This document shows positions 36,349-45,389 of a stretch of DNA of 64,000 bases, piece after piece. Below the pieces are notes generated by a model. The model saw only the letters and a program-made list of their open reading frames with translations. It did no database searches and had not been told where the DNA came from. The position numbers and the translations under genes are program-made. This stretch comes from Microbacterium arabinogalactanolyticum. Its GTDB lineage: Bacteria; Actinomycetota; Actinomycetes; Actinomycetales; Microbacteriaceae. The DNA lies in the NCBI RefSeq assembly GCF_030268005.1, contig NZ_BRZC01000004.1, positions 1,178,444 through 1,242,443 of the forward strand, in the 5' to 3' direction. Numbering within the stretch: position 1 is the first letter of the stretch; each line of letters starts with the position of its first letter.

Positions 36349-36789
36349 CTATACGCCCGCGGGCGCATTCGCGCCGATCGCGGGATCGAAGCCGACCAGC
36401 ACATCGGCGAGCTCCGCACGGAAGCGCGGACACGTCGAGATGTCGTGCGCCGAGCATCGCAGCGCGTGCTCCGTCATCGCCTTCGAGTGCCGCATCTCGG
36501 CCATGCGGCGGTCGAGATCGTCCAGATGGGCCTGCAGCACCTCGTGCCGTCCGGACATGTCGCGTTCGAGCAGATGCGCGATCTGGTCCAGGCTCATTCC
36601 CGCCGCCTTGCTGCGCAGCACGACGGCCACGCGCACCACGTCATCGGGCCCATAACGGCGCCGACCTGCGCCGTCCCGGCCCGGCGAGAGCAGACCGACC
36701 GATTCCCAGTGCCGCAGCACATTCGTGGGCAGGTCGAACCGCTCGGCGACCTCGCCGACGGACCACGGACGATCGGGACTTGACTTCAT
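36349..36789 (-). CDS. MerR-family regulator
   Basis: The 146-residue product has a MerR winged helix (WSVGEVAERFDLPTNVLRHWE) and the dimerisation coil. Two Cys in the C-terminal part (LRCSAHDISTCPRF) could sense redox or metal. It is divergent from a thioredoxin-reductase-like gene whose promoter has the long spacer that MerR proteins act on. Its own start codon lies inside the palindrome, so it is likely autorepressed. Confidence 0.9.
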   Translation of the reverse strand: MKSSPDRPWSVGEVAERFDLPTNVLRHWESVGLLSPGRDGAGRRRYGPDDVVRVAVVLRSKAAGMSLDQIAHLLERDMSGRHEVLQAHLDDLDRRMAEMRHSKAMTEHALRCSAHDISTCPRFRAELADVLVGFDPAIGANAPAGV

Positions 36790-36810
36790 GTTGACATGAA
36801 GTCACAGACT
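36780..36810 (+). promoter_or_regulatory. MerR-type promoter with 19-base spacer and operator
   Basis: TTGACT (36780-36785) and CAGACT (36805-36810) are 19 bases apart, longer than the normal 17, as at MerR-activated promoters. A perfect palindrome with 11-base arms (TGACTTCATGT and complement, two-base gap) spans 36781-36804. The merR start codon is at 36787-36789 inside it. Confidence 0.75.
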
Positions 36811-36846
36811 GGCGGGGAAAGCAACCCGACCCCCAGGAGGATCACC

Positions 36847-37737
36847 ATGCGCGACGTCATCATCATCGGTGCGGGCCCCGCCGGCCTGCAGGCCGCCCTG
36901 ACCCTCGGACGCATGCACCGCACCGCACTGCTCGTCGATTCGGGCGACTACCGCAACGGCACCGTGCGCCACATGCACAACGTCATCGCCAATGACGGCA
37001 CGCCGCCGGCCGACTTCCGCCGGGTGGCACGGGAGCAGCTCGACGGGTATGCCACCGTCGAGGCGCTCGAGGCCACCGTCGATCGGGTGGACGCGGTCGA
37101 CGGCGGGTTCCTCGTGACCTTCTCGGATGGACGGGCCGAGAGCGCCTCCCGGCTGCTGCTCGCCACAGGCATGGTCGACGAGCTGCCGGACATCGAGGGC
37201 CTGGCTCCCCTGTGGGGACTGCGCGCCTTCAGCTGCCCGTTCTGCGACGGCCATGAGTTCGCGGGCCGCAGGATCGGGCTGGTCGGAGAGAGCGCGCGCT
37301 TCGAGCATCTGGTCCGCCTGCTGCGTCCGATCGTCGCGGACATCGTGGTGTTCGACGGCGACGCACTGGAGGACGAGCAGCGCCGGTCGCTCCGGGAGGC
37401 TGGGACGATCATCCACCCGGGGCGCGCCTCAGCGGTCGCCGAGCACGGTGACGGCGTGCGCGTGACCGCGGGCGACACGGTCGACGTGGCGGGGCTCTTC
37501 GTGGCCACGGGGCCTGCGCGTCAGCGCGCGCCGTTCGCCGCGCAGCTGGGTCTCACGGTGCTGCCCAGCGGAGCGATCGAGATCGATGACTTCGGCAGGA
37601 CGTCCCGTCCCGGCGTCTGGGCGGCCGGTGACATCGCGCACCGGGCGAGCCTCCCCGGCGCCATGGCGTCCGTGCTCGCGGCGGCCGCCGCGGGTCAGCT
37701 CGCCGCGGCATCCGTCGTGCAGGAGCTGGCCGGCTGA
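36847..37737 (+). CDS. Thioredoxin reductase-like FAD/NAD(P) oxidoreductase
   Basis: The 296-residue flavoprotein has the FAD-binding GAGPAGLQAAL, the redox motif SCPFCDG and the C-terminal GVWAAGDIAH. It is close to thioredoxin reductase, but the NAD(P)-binding loop reads GLVGESARFEHL rather than the classic GGGNSA form, so the electron donor or partner may differ. The AGGAGG Shine-Dalgarno site is six bases before the ATG. It is under the divergent MerR regulator, suggesting a thiol-stress role. Confidence 0.88.
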   Translation: MRDVIIIGAGPAGLQAALTLGRMHRTALLVDSGDYRNGTVRHMHNVIANDGTPPADFRRVAREQLDGYATVEALEATVDRVDAVDGGFLVTFSDGRAESASRLLLATGMVDELPDIEGLAPLWGLRAFSCPFCDGHEFAGRRIGLVGESARFEHLVRLLRPIVADIVVFDGDALEDEQRRSLREAGTIIHPGRASAVAEHGDGVRVTAGDTVDVAGLFVATGPARQRAPFAAQLGLTVLPSGAIEIDDFGRTSRPGVWAAGDIAHRASLPGAMASVLAAAAAGQLAAASVVQELAG

Positions 37738-37741
37738 GCGC

Positions 37742-38365
37742 TCACACCGCGCCGAGGTCGATCCCGGATGCCGCCGGCTCGGCGTAGTCGATCTCCCGCC
37801 ACACGTCGCCGACGCGCTCGAAGCTCGTGACGCTCGACAGCGCGCAGCGGCGTGTGCGGGGGTCGTGGCGCAGCGGGAGACCGGCGACCGCGAGGTGCGT
37901 GATCCAGATCGGCGCCTGATGGGAGACGAAGACGACGTCCCCGTCATCCGCGGCATCCCACCGCTCGTCCATCGCCGCCAGCATCCGATCCGCGACCGAA
38001 CGGTACGGCTCCCCCCAGCTCGGCACGGAGGGCCGGCGCAGGTGCCACCAGTTGCGCGGGTCGCGCAGCGCGCGCGACATCCGCCTGCCCTCGAACACGT
38101 TGGTCGGCTCGATGATCCGATCGTCGAGCGTCGGCGTCAGGTCGAACAGCTCGGTGAAGGGCGCCGCCGACTCCTGCGTGCGCTCCAGCGGCGAGCAGCG
38201 CAGCTCGGCGACCGGGCGTCCGAGCTGCTGCACGTGCTCGGCGGCGGCACGCGCCATCGCGCGGCCGGCGTCGCTGAGGTGGTAGTCCGGCAGCCGGCCG
38301 TACAGCACCCGCGCAGGGTTGTGCACTTCGCCGTGGCGGACGAGGTGGAGTCGGGATGCCGTCAC
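37742..38365 (-). CDS. Histidine phosphatase family protein
   Basis: The 207-residue protein has the catalytic [10 protein letters not shown] motif at the start, with the second His in [10 protein letters not shown], as in phosphoglycerate-mutase-like phosphatases. The substrate is unknown. The GTG at 38365 has TACGGT six bases upstream, so the transcript is leaderless; longer frames run antisense into the aspS start. Its stop is four bases from the end of the convergent flavoprotein gene. Confidence 0.88.
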   Translation of the reverse strand: MTASRLHLVRHGEVHNPARVLYGRLPDYHLSDAGRAMARAAAEHVQQLGRPVAELRCSPLERTQESAAPFTELFDLTPTLDDRIIEPTNVFEGRRMSRALRDPRNWWHLRRPSVPSWGEPYRSVADRMLAAMDERWDAADDGDVVFVSHQAPIWITHLAVAGLPLRHDPRTRRCALSSVTSFERVGDVWREIDYAEPAASGIDLGAV

Positions 38366-38466
38366 GCACCCACCGTATCGCGGGACGCCTCGCGCCCGTC
38401 TGCCCGCATGAGGAGCCCCACGTAGACTGGTGCGGTCCCTCTTTCCCCGATCAGAAGGAATCCTCC

Positions 38467-40248
38467 GTGCTTCGCACACACACGGCAGGCTCGCTGCGAG
38501 CCGAGCACATCGGTCAGACCGTCACCCTCACGGGCTGGGTCGATCGTCGCCGCGATCACGGAGGCGTCGCGTTCATCGATCTCCGGGATGCCTCGGGCAT
38601 CGCGCAGGTCGTCATCCGTGACGAGGAGGTCGCACACCCGCTCCGCAGCGAGTTCGTGTTGCAGGTGACCGGCGAGGTCTCCCGCCGTCCTGCCGGCAAC
38701 GAGAACCCGAACCTCCCCACCGGCGAGATCGAGCTCATCGCGACCGACGTGGTGGTGCTGAACGAGTCGGCGCCGCTGCCCTTTCAGGTCTCCAGCGGAC
38801 TGGCCGAGACCGACCCGATCGGCGAGGAGGTGCGTCTGAAGCACCGCTACCTCGACCTGCGCCGCCCGGCACCCGCCGCCGCCATGCGCCTGCGCTCGGA
38901 CGTCTACAAGGCGATCCGCGACGAGCTCCACAAGCGTGAGTTCGTCGAGGTCGAGACCCCCACGCTGACGCGGTCGACCCCCGAGGGCGCCCGCGACTTC
39001 CTGGTGCCGGCCCGCCTGCACCCGGGCAGCTGGTACGCGCTGCCGCAGTCGCCGCAGCTGTTCAAACAGCTGCTCATGGTGGGCGGCATCGAGAAGTACT
39101 ACCAGATCGCGCGCTGCTACCGCGACGAGGACTTCCGCGCCGACCGCCAGCCGGAGTTCACGCAGCTCGACATCGAGATGAGCTTCGTCGACCAGGAGGA
39201 CGTCATCGAGATGATGGAGTCCCTCATCGTCGCGATGTGGAAGACCATCGACGTCGACGTGCAGACGCCGCTCCCCCGGATGACCTACGCCGACGCCATG
39301 GCGAAGTACGGCTCCGACAAGCCCGACCTGCGGTTCGGCCTGGAGCTCGTCGAGGCCACCGACTACTTCAAGGACACCCCGTTCCGGGTGTTCCAGTCCG
39401 AGTACGTCGGCGCGGTGCTCATGCCCGGCGGCGCCTCGCAGCCCCGCAAGACGCTGGATGCATGGCAGGACTGGGCCAAGCAGCGCGGCGCTCGCGGCCT
39501 GGCGTACGTGCTCTTCAACGAGGACGGCACCCTGGGCGGCCCCGTCGCCAAGAACCTCTCCGAGGCCGAGCAGGCCGGGCTCGCCGAGCTCGTGGGTGCG
39601 AAGCCCGGTGACTGCGCCTTCTTCGCCGCGGGCGAGACCAAGGCGAGCCGTGCCCTGCTCGGCGCGGCACGTGTGGAGATCGGCCGCCGCCTGGAGCTGC
39701 TCGACCCGAACGAGTTCGCGTTCACGTGGGTCGTCGACGCCCCCATGTTCGAGCCGGCCGGTGACGCCATCGCCTCCGGCGACGTGGCCGTCGGCTCCGG
39801 CGCCTGGACCGCCGTGCACCACGCCTTCACGGGCCCGAAGCCGGAGTTCGAGGACACGTTCGACACCGACCCGGCATCCGCCCTGGCCTACGCGTACGAC
39901 ATCGTCTGCAACGGCTCCGAGCTGGGCGGCGGCTCGATCCGCATCCACCGCGAGGACATCCAGAAGCGCGTCTTCAAGGTGATGGGCATCAGCGAGGAGC
40001 AGGCCGACGAGAAGTTCGGCTTCCTGCTGGACGCCTTCAAGTTCGGCGCTCCCCCGCACGGCGGGATCGCGCTGGGCATGGACCGCGTCATGCAGCACCT
40101 GACCAAGACCGAATCGATCCGCGAGGTGATCGCGTTCCCGAAGTCCGGCAACGGCTTCGACCCGCTCACCGAGGCCCCCGGCACGATCTCCCCGGAGCAG
40201 CGTGCCGAGGCCGGCGTCGACTTCGTCCCGGAGGACGAGGAGGCGTAG
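38467..40248 (+). CDS. aspS: Aspartyl-tRNA synthetase, probably non-discriminating
   Basis: The 593-residue enzyme is a full-length bacterial-type AspRS: OB-fold anticodon domain (about 1-110), class II core with motif 2 ([20 protein letters not shown]) and the bacterial GAD insertion. In the OB fold it reads RRRDHGG; His at this position marks AspRS enzymes that also charge tRNA-Asn. That fits actinobacteria lacking AsnRS and using GatCAB. The GTG has AAGGAA upstream. A 78-base nested palindrome follows the gene. Confidence 0.95.
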   Translation: MLRTHTAGSLRAEHIGQTVTLTGWVDRRRDHGGVAFIDLRDASGIAQVVIRDEEVAHPLRSEFVLQVTGEVSRRPAGNENPNLPTGEIELIATDVVVLNESAPLPFQVSSGLAETDPIGEEVRLKHRYLDLRRPAPAAAMRLRSDVYKAIRDELHKREFVEVETPTLTRSTPEGARDFLVPARLHPGSWYALPQSPQLFKQLLMVGGIEKYYQIARCYRDEDFRADRQPEFTQLDIEMSFVDQEDVIEMMESLIVAMWKTIDVDVQTPLPRMTYADAMAKYGSDKPDLRFGLELVEATDYFKDTPFRVFQSEYVGAVLMPGGASQPRKTLDAWQDWAKQRGARGLAYVLFNEDGTLGGPVAKNLSEAEQAGLAELVGAKPGDCAFFAAGETKASRALLGAARVEIGRRLELLDPNEFAFTWVVDAPMFEPAGDAIASGDVAVGSGAWTAVHHAFTGPKPEFEDTFDTDPASALAYAYDIVCNGSELGGGSIRIHREDIQKRVFKVMGISEEQADEKFGFLLDAFKFGAPPHGGIALGMDRVMQHLTKTESIREVIAFPKSGNGFDPLTEAPGTISPEQRAEAGVDFVPEDEEA

Positions 40249-40265
40249 TCCTCAGCATCCTCCAT

Positions 40266-40343
40266 CGCCGCCCCTGCTCAGCGACCTCGCCCCTGTTGAT
40301 TCACGTGAATCAGCAGGGGCGAGGTAGCCCAGCAGGGGCGGCG
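40266..40343. terminator. 78-base nested palindrome between aspS and a convergent gene
   Basis: Two sets of arms share one axis at 40304.5. The inner arms (40285-40304 with 40305-40324) pair at 19 of 20 positions, the exception being a T-G pair. The outer arms CGCCGCCCCTGCT (40266-40278) and 40331-40343 pair perfectly. It can form one long hairpin in either transcript, so it is probably a two-way terminator. Confidence 0.85.
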
Positions 40344-40359
40344 AGGTGTGGGACGGGTG

Positions 40360-41181
40360 TCAGGATGCGAGGGCAGGGGCGATGTTCTCGTTCCAGACGT
40401 CGACGCCCAGCTTGCCGATGAGCAGCACGACGACGATCAGGAACACGACCCGGATGAAGGTGGAGCCTCGCGCGATCGCCATCCGCGAGCCGAGGTAGCT
40501 TCCGCCCACGTTCGCCACTGCGAGGATCGCGCCGAACAGCCACAGCACGGCACCGTGCGGGATGAACAGCAGCAGCGCACCCAGGTTGGTGGCGAAGTTC
40601 ACGATCTTCGCCTTGGCACTGGACTGCAGGAAGTCGTAGCCCATCAGCGCCACGAGCGTGATCACCAGGAACGTGCCGGTGCCCGGGCCGATCAGCCCGT
40701 CGTAGAACCCGATCAGGAGTCCCGTGGCGCCGGCAGCGACGTGATGCCGATGCCCTTGGAACCGCAGCTTCGTGGCCGCGCCCATCTCGGGCCGGAACGC
40801 CGTGAAGATCGCCACGGCCAGCAGGGCGACGACGATGATCGGCTTGAAGGCGGAAGCCGGGAGCACGATCGCCACGGCTGCTCCGCCGAACGATCCGGCG
40901 AGCGCGATGAGGGCCATCGGCACCGCCGTGCGCAGGTCGGGTTTCGCCCGGCGGTAGTAGGTGGCGGCGCTGATCGTGGTGCCGGCGAGGCTGGCGAGCT
41001 TGTTGGTCGCCAGCGCCTGCACCGGCAGGATGCCCGGGATCAGCAGCAGCGCCGGCAGCTGCAGGAGTCCGCCCCCGCCGACCACCGCGTCGATCCACCC
41101 CGCACCGAAGGCCGCGATGATGACGAGCACCAGCATGCCCCAGGTGAGCTGTTCGAGTCCGAGGAGTGCTCCGATGTCCAT
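40360..41181 (-). CDS. TSUP (TauE/SafE) family anion exporter
   Basis: The 273-residue membrane protein has about eight helices and the TSUP text WIDAVVGGGGLLQLPALLL and LLIGFYDGLIGPGTGTFLV. TSUP carriers export sulfite, sulfoacetate or related anions. No sulfur genes flank it, so the substrate is open. No Shine-Dalgarno site is evident before the ATG at 41181. Confidence 0.88.
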   Translation of the reverse strand: MDIGALLGLEQLTWGMLVLVIIAAFGAGWIDAVVGGGGLLQLPALLLIPGILPVQALATNKLASLAGTTISAATYYRRAKPDLRTAVPMALIALAGSFGGAAVAIVLPASAFKPIIVVALLAVAIFTAFRPEMGAATKLRFQGHRHHVAAGATGLLIGFYDGLIGPGTGTFLVITLVALMGYDFLQSSAKAKIVNFATNLGALLLFIPHGAVLWLFGAILAVANVGGSYLGSRMAIARGSTFIRVVFLIVVVLLIGKLGVDVWNENIAPALAS

Positions 41182-41275
41182 CAGGAATCAGGATGCCAGA
41201 TGCCGCAGGTGTTCGACGCGCGTGACGGCGCTGTGGGGTGAGACCGGCTCGGCCTCACCCCGCGGTGCTCGATCC

Positions 41276-42340
41276 TCAGGCGCAGTCGCAGACCATCGCG
41301 AGCGACTGCAGGTGGCTCGCGCCGGTGGGCGTCGCGCAGTCGGCGCTCGCGGAAGACAGCACCTTGAGGCAGCTGCTGGGCGCGGCGGCGGTGTCGTTCC
41401 AGGCACCGTTCGCCAGGTAGGTGAAGACCGCCTTGTACTTCAGGAAGTTCGCTGTCTGGTTGGACGGCGATCCATCGGCGAACGCCCAGTTGGCGTCGAC
41501 GAACGTGAGGTCGGTGTAGGACCAGATGGCGTACTGCGCAGCCTCGATGGCCCATGCCTCGGTGAGGCCCGTCTGGCCGGTGGCCGCTTCGAGCTGCGCC
41601 AGCGACACGCTCGGGTAGCTGTGACGCATGATCCACTCCACCTTCGCCTGGACCTGCGCGGCGGTGAGAGCGGTGGGTCCGGTGCCGAGGAGGTAGTTGG
41701 TCGTCGTGACGCCGTTCCTGAAGTTGTTGCTTCCGAGGAACGAACCTACGGCCCCCACGTATCCGACCTTGCCGTTCGGCCCCTTGACGTTGTGCTCGAT
41801 GCAGTACGCGAAGCAGGTGGCGGTCCCGAGGTTGCCGGTGTCCGAGGGGTTCGTGTAGACCGCGTGCAGCGGAGCGCCGCTGGTGCCGGGCCCCGTCACG
41901 ATCCAGGTGCCCTGCACGAAGACCGGGATGGTGGTGCTCACCAGCGTCGTTCCGGACCCGGCCGACGCGACGACCACGTAGGTCCCGGGCTTGGCCGGAC
42001 CGACCACTCCGGTGATCGTCGCCGTGCCGCTGGCATCCGTGATGAAGGTCTTCGGGTTGCTCGCCCCGCCTGCCCACGAGAGCCCGCTCGGCAGCGTCAC
42101 CGATACGAGTGCTCCTGCCGTGGCGGATCCGTTGGTCGTCACGGAGACCGTGAAGTCCCCGACCGGGGAGCACACGCCCGACGGGATCGGCGATGTTCCG
42201 GTGATGCCCTCTCCGGACGCGGACGCCATCGGCACCGCCATCGCCGCTGCGATGACCGGCACCGACCAGGCGGCGCCCTTGACGATGGTGCGCCGCGGCA
42301 CGCCGCCCCTCGCCCCAACTCCAGTGTTCAACTGTTCCAT
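41276..42340 (-). CDS. Tat-exported thioester-domain surface protein
   Basis: The 354-residue product starts with a twin-arginine signal (RRTIVKG at residues 16-22, hydrophobic run to about 38, AxA site near 41). An Ig-like region follows (about 58-145), then a thioester domain with FAYCIEHN (Cys180) and EAAQYAIWSY (Gln269), the pair that forms an internal Cys-Gln thioester in Gram-positive adhesins. Thioester domains bind host or surface amines covalently. There is no LPXTG motif or C-terminal helix; the end is Cys-rich (CDCA), so how it stays on the cell is unclear. The ATG at 42340 has GGGGAG eight bases upstream. The long 5' region carries sites shared with the LuxR regulator. Confidence 0.85.
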   Translation of the reverse strand: MEQLNTGVGARGGVPRRTIVKGAAWSVPVIAAAMAVPMASASGEGITGTSPIPSGVCSPVGDFTVSVTTNGSATAGALVSVTLPSGLSWAGGASNPKTFITDASGTATITGVVGPAKPGTYVVVASAGSGTTLVSTTIPVFVQGTWIVTGPGTSGAPLHAVYTNPSDTGNLGTATCFAYCIEHNVKGPNGKVGYVGAVGSFLGSNNFRNGVTTTNYLLGTGPTALTAAQVQAKVEWIMRHSYPSVSLAQLEAATGQTGLTEAWAIEAAQYAIWSYTDLTFVDANWAFADGSPSNQTANFLKYKAVFTYLANGAWNDTAAAPSSCLKVLSSASADCATPTGASHLQSLAMVCDCA

Positions 42341-42390
42341 CTTCGAAATCTCCCCAGTGGTCGAGCAGGGCGCATTCGCCGCCCTCCCCA

Positions 42391-42423
42391 GATGAGTGTC
42401 GTCACCACGCGCGAAGTGACGCG
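42391..42423 (-). promoter_or_regulatory. Shared bipartite element upstream of the thioester gene
   Basis: On the minus strand CGCGTCACTT-N12-CGACACTCATC occupies 42423-42391. The same 21 fixed bases with the same spacing occur at 52502-52470 before the LuxR gene. A TAGCTT box further upstream (42452-42457) is an alternative -10, which would put this element in the 5' UTR. Confidence 0.65.
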
Positions 42424-42489
42424 ACAGCATGAAAGTCCCCAGCAGCTGACAAAGCTACGCACGGCCGCGACTTCGCCCCAAGAGACCCG

Positions 42490-42599
42490 CCCCTGTCGTA
42501 GGTCACGCGTTCTGCCGCATGATTCCGCGGATTCGACGGCGAACCCACGGCGACGACGCCACCTCTCCCGCGACTGGCCCTGACCCCTGTCGCAGGTCA
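42490..42599. promoter_or_regulatory. Half-site and TGACC-N9-GGTCA palindrome upstream of the thioester gene
   Basis: TGACC-N9-GGTCA lies at 42581-42599. A degenerate copy that keeps CCCCTGTCGTAGGTCA lies at 42490-42505. A near-identical 19-base palindrome (two mismatches) lies at 52535-52553. Nothing else is seen in the 42341-42683 gap apart from the element at 42391 and a TAGCTT box. Confidence 0.55.
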
Positions 42600-42683
42600 G
42601 ATTCGCTCACCCGCATAACCATCGGCGCCTTCGACGATCGCGCCGGACTCCGAGGCCGGAGAGCCTGATGTCAGACTGATCGC

Positions 42684-43223
42684 ATGCTCGACGCCCTCAC
42701 CCTGCCGCATCCGCTGTCCTTCCGCACCGGCGACGCGGTGCTGCGCCGCGCGACCGAGGGGGATGCCGACGCGATCATCGCCCTGCTCGCCGACGATCCG
42801 GTCAGCGCAGCGCGCGGCGATCAGGCCAAGCCCGAAGATCGCGGGCTCTACATCTCCGGCTTGAGGGCGATCCTGGCCAGCCCCGAGAACGACCTGCTGG
42901 TCGCCGAGGTCGATGGGGCCATCGTCGCCACGTTCCAGCTCACCCTCATCCCCGGTATGGCTCGGCGGGGCTCGCTGCGCCTGCTGGTGGAGGCGGTGCG
43001 CGTGCGCAGCGATCTCCGCTCCGCAGGGCTCGGCTCGGCACTGATGCGCTGGGTGACGGATTCCGCGGCGCCGGCGCTCGATGCGGCCCTCGTGCAGCTG
43101 ACCTCGGATGCCGCCCGAGTCGACGCGCATCGCTTCTATGAGCGTCTCGGATTCGTCGGCTCGCACCGGGGCTTCAAATACGCAGTCGCGTCACCGTCGA
43201 CACCGGGTGCCACCTCCCGATAA
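42684..43223 (+). CDS. GNAT-family N-acetyltransferase
   Basis: The 179-residue product is a single GNAT domain with the acetyl-CoA motif VRSDLRSAGLGSALMRWV and the C-terminal AHRFYERLGFVGSHRGFKY. The substrate is unknown. CAGACT lies six bases before the ATG. The 3' end overlaps the first units of the phased repeat array that precedes the ABC importer. Confidence 0.88.
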   Translation: MLDALTLPHPLSFRTGDAVLRRATEGDADAIIALLADDPVSAARGDQAKPEDRGLYISGLRAILASPENDLLVAEVDGAIVATFQLTLIPGMARRGSLRLLVEAVRVRSDLRSAGLGSALMRWVTDSAAPALDAALVQLTSDAARVDAHRFYERLGFVGSHRGFKYAVASPSTPGATSR

Positions 43224-43262
43224 CCTCCCGTTAACCGGCGTCCCCCTGCGGGGTAACCGGGG
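43208..43262 (+). promoter_or_regulatory. PHO-box-like array of 11-base direct repeats
   Basis: Five consecutive 11-base units run from 43208. Units at 43219 (GATAACCTCCC), 43230 (GTTAACCGGCG) and 43252 (GGTAACCGGGG) share a GNTAACC core, the unit at 43208 keeps CACCTCCC, and the unit at 43241 is divergent. Actinobacterial PhoP sites are 11-base direct repeats with a GTTCACC core. A small dyad GGACGC-N3-GCGTCC follows at 43261-43275. Confidence 0.5.
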
Positions 43263-43317
43263 ACGCGTAGCGTCCAGCCGTCCCGAACCGGCTTCGCCGG
43301 AACTCCGAGAGGAAAAC

Positions 43318-44460
43318 ATGGCAATCATCACCCGCCGCACGCGCCTGGGCGCCGGCATCGCATTGGCCGCCACCGCGGCGCTGCTGCTCACCTCCTGCTC
43401 CGGCGGCAGCACGCCGGGCGGCTCCGACGGCGGCGACGCCCCCAAGTCCGCGACCGCGACGTCGGTGAAGGACTTCGGCTCCTTCGCAGACCTCGAGGCC
43501 GCGGCCAAGAAGGAGGGTCAGCTGAACGTCATCGCGCTCCCGCACGACTGGGCGAACTACGGCGCGATCCTGGACGCCTTCAAGAAGAAGTACCCCGAGA
43601 TCACGATCAACGAGCAGTCGCCCGACGTCTCCAGCAAGGAGGAGATCGACGCGGCGAAGACCAACAAGGGCCTCGACACCGCACCTGATGTCTTCGACCT
43701 GGGCCTCGCGGTCGCGCTGTCCAGCACCGACGTCTTCGCGCCCTACAAGGTGCAGACCTGGGATGACATCCCCGCCGAGCTGAAGGAGTCCACGGGGCTC
43801 TTCGTCGGAGACTACGGCGGGTACATGTCGATCGGGTACGACTCCTCGAAGTTCCCCGAGCCCAAGAGCCTCGACGACCTGAAGGGCGCCAAGTTCAAGG
43901 GGTCCGTCGCCATCAACGGGGACCCGACCCAGGCCGGTGCCGCGTTCGCCGCGATCGGCCTGGCCACGGTGCAGTCCGACGGCACGCTGGACGACTTCCA
44001 GCCCGGCATCGACTACTTCGCCGAGCTGCAGAAGGCGGGCAACTTCCTCAAGGTCGACCCGACGCCCGCGACCGTCGCGAGCGGCGAGACCCCGGTCGTG
44101 TTCGACTGGGACTACCTGAACACCGCCTACTCCAAGGACGTCAAGAGCTGGAAGGTGACGGTGCTTCCCGGCACCGGCTACGCGGGCTACTACAACCAGG
44201 CCATCAACAAGGACGCCACGCACCCGGCGGCCGCGCGCCTGTGGCAGGAGTTCCTGTACAGCGACGAGGGGCAGAACCTGTACCTCGCCGGTGGCGCGCG
44301 TCCCGCACGCATGGAGGCCATGACCAAGGCCGGCACCATCGACGAGAAGCTCGCTTCCGCACTGCCGAAGGCGCCGGAGAAGACCGTCGTCCCGACCGAG
44401 AAGCAGAGCACCGACGCGGGCACGCTGCTCGGCGAGAAGTGGGCGGCGGCGATCCAGTGA
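43318..44460 (+). CDS. ABC importer solute-binding lipoprotein (iron/2-aminoethylphosphonate type)
   Basis: The 380-residue product has a lipoprotein signal (lipobox TSC at about residue 27) and a type II periplasmic-binding fold of the FbpA/PotD/PhnS class, with PDVFDLGLA, SIGYDSSKF and VVFDWDYLN. The match does not fix the ligand; Fe3+, polyamine, thiamine and 2-aminoethylphosphonate binders share it. The PHO-box-like array upstream favours a phosphonate. The ATG has AGAGGA upstream. Confidence 0.85.
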   Translation: MAIITRRTRLGAGIALAATAALLLTSCSGGSTPGGSDGGDAPKSATATSVKDFGSFADLEAAAKKEGQLNVIALPHDWANYGAILDAFKKKYPEITINEQSPDVSSKEEIDAAKTNKGLDTAPDVFDLGLAVALSSTDVFAPYKVQTWDDIPAELKESTGLFVGDYGGYMSIGYDSSKFPEPKSLDDLKGAKFKGSVAINGDPTQAGAAFAAIGLATVQSDGTLDDFQPGIDYFAELQKAGNFLKVDPTPATVASGETPVVFDWDYLNTAYSKDVKSWKVTVLPGTGYAGYYNQAINKDATHPAAARLWQEFLYSDEGQNLYLAGGARPARMEAMTKAGTIDEKLASALPKAPEKTVVPTEKQSTDAGTLLGEKWAAAIQ

Positions 44461-45389
44461 CGACCGCCGTCACCCCGGGGGCGGATGCCACGGCATCCGC
44501 CCCCGTCCCCGTCGGGACCACGCGCGCCGCGGGGTCCCGACGCTCCGCGTCGTGGGCATGGCTGGGCATGACCCCGTTCGCCGCCTACGTGCTGCTGTTC
44601 CTCGCACTGCCGACCGTGCTCGCGCTCGCCTCGGGGCTGTTCACCAAGACGGGCGCCTTCACCTGGAACAATCTCTCCGCGCTCGGCGATCCAGCCGTGC
44701 TCGGCACCTTCGCGAGCTCCACCTGGGTGTCACTGCTCACCGCGGTGGTCGGCGCCGTGGTGGGAGCGCTGGTCTGCTACGCCCTGCTGGGTATGAACCC
44801 CGAGGGCGCGGTGCGTCAGTCGGTGGATGCCGCGGCCGGCGTGCTCGCCCAGTTCGGCGGCGTCATGCTCGCCTTCGCGTTCATCGCGACCATCGGCGTG
44901 CAGGGCATGGTGACGGTCTTCCTCAAAGACTCCCTCGGGGTGAACATCTTCGCGGACGGCACCTGGATCTACGAGGTGCCCGGCCTGCTGCTGCCCTACA
45001 TCTACTTCCAGGTCCCGCTCATGGTGATCACGTTCATGCCCGCCCTCGCCGCGCTGAAGCCGCAATGGGCCGAGGCCAACGCCACTCTGGGCGGCACACG
45101 GGGCAGTTTCTGGCTGCACATCGGCTTCCCGGTGCTCGCCCCCTCCTTCCTGGCCAGCCTGCTGCTGCTGTTCGCGAACGCGTTCTCGTCGTACGCCACC
45201 GCCGCGGCCCTGATCAGCCAGGGCTCGCAGATCGTGCCGCTGCAGATCCGTGCTGCCCTCACCAGCGAGACCGTGCTCGGCCGCGACAACCTGGCCGGCG
45301 CCCTCGCGCTCGGCATGATCGTCGTCGTCGGAGTCGTGATGGCCCTGTACTCCCTCATCCAGCGCCGGGCTGCGAGGTGGCAGGCATGA
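44457..45389 (+). CDS. ABC importer permease 1
   Basis: The 310-residue permease has a hydrophilic Ala/Thr-rich head and six helices, with the EAA-type loop WAEANATLGGTRGSFWLHIGFP. It starts at the GTG that overlaps the stop of the binding-protein gene (GTGA) and overlaps the second permease by four bases. It belongs to the CysTW/PotB-like permease family. Confidence 0.88.
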   Translation: MTTAVTPGADATASAPVPVGTTRAAGSRRSASWAWLGMTPFAAYVLLFLALPTVLALASGLFTKTGAFTWNNLSALGDPAVLGTFASSTWVSLLTAVVGAVVGALVCYALLGMNPEGAVRQSVDAAAGVLAQFGGVMLAFAFIATIGVQGMVTVFLKDSLGVNIFADGTWIYEVPGLLLPYIYFQVPLMVITFMPALAALKPQWAEANATLGGTRGSFWLHIGFPVLAPSFLASLLLLFANAFSSYATAAALISQGSQIVPLQIRAALTSETVLGRDNLAGALALGMIVVVGVVMALYSLIQRRAARWQA

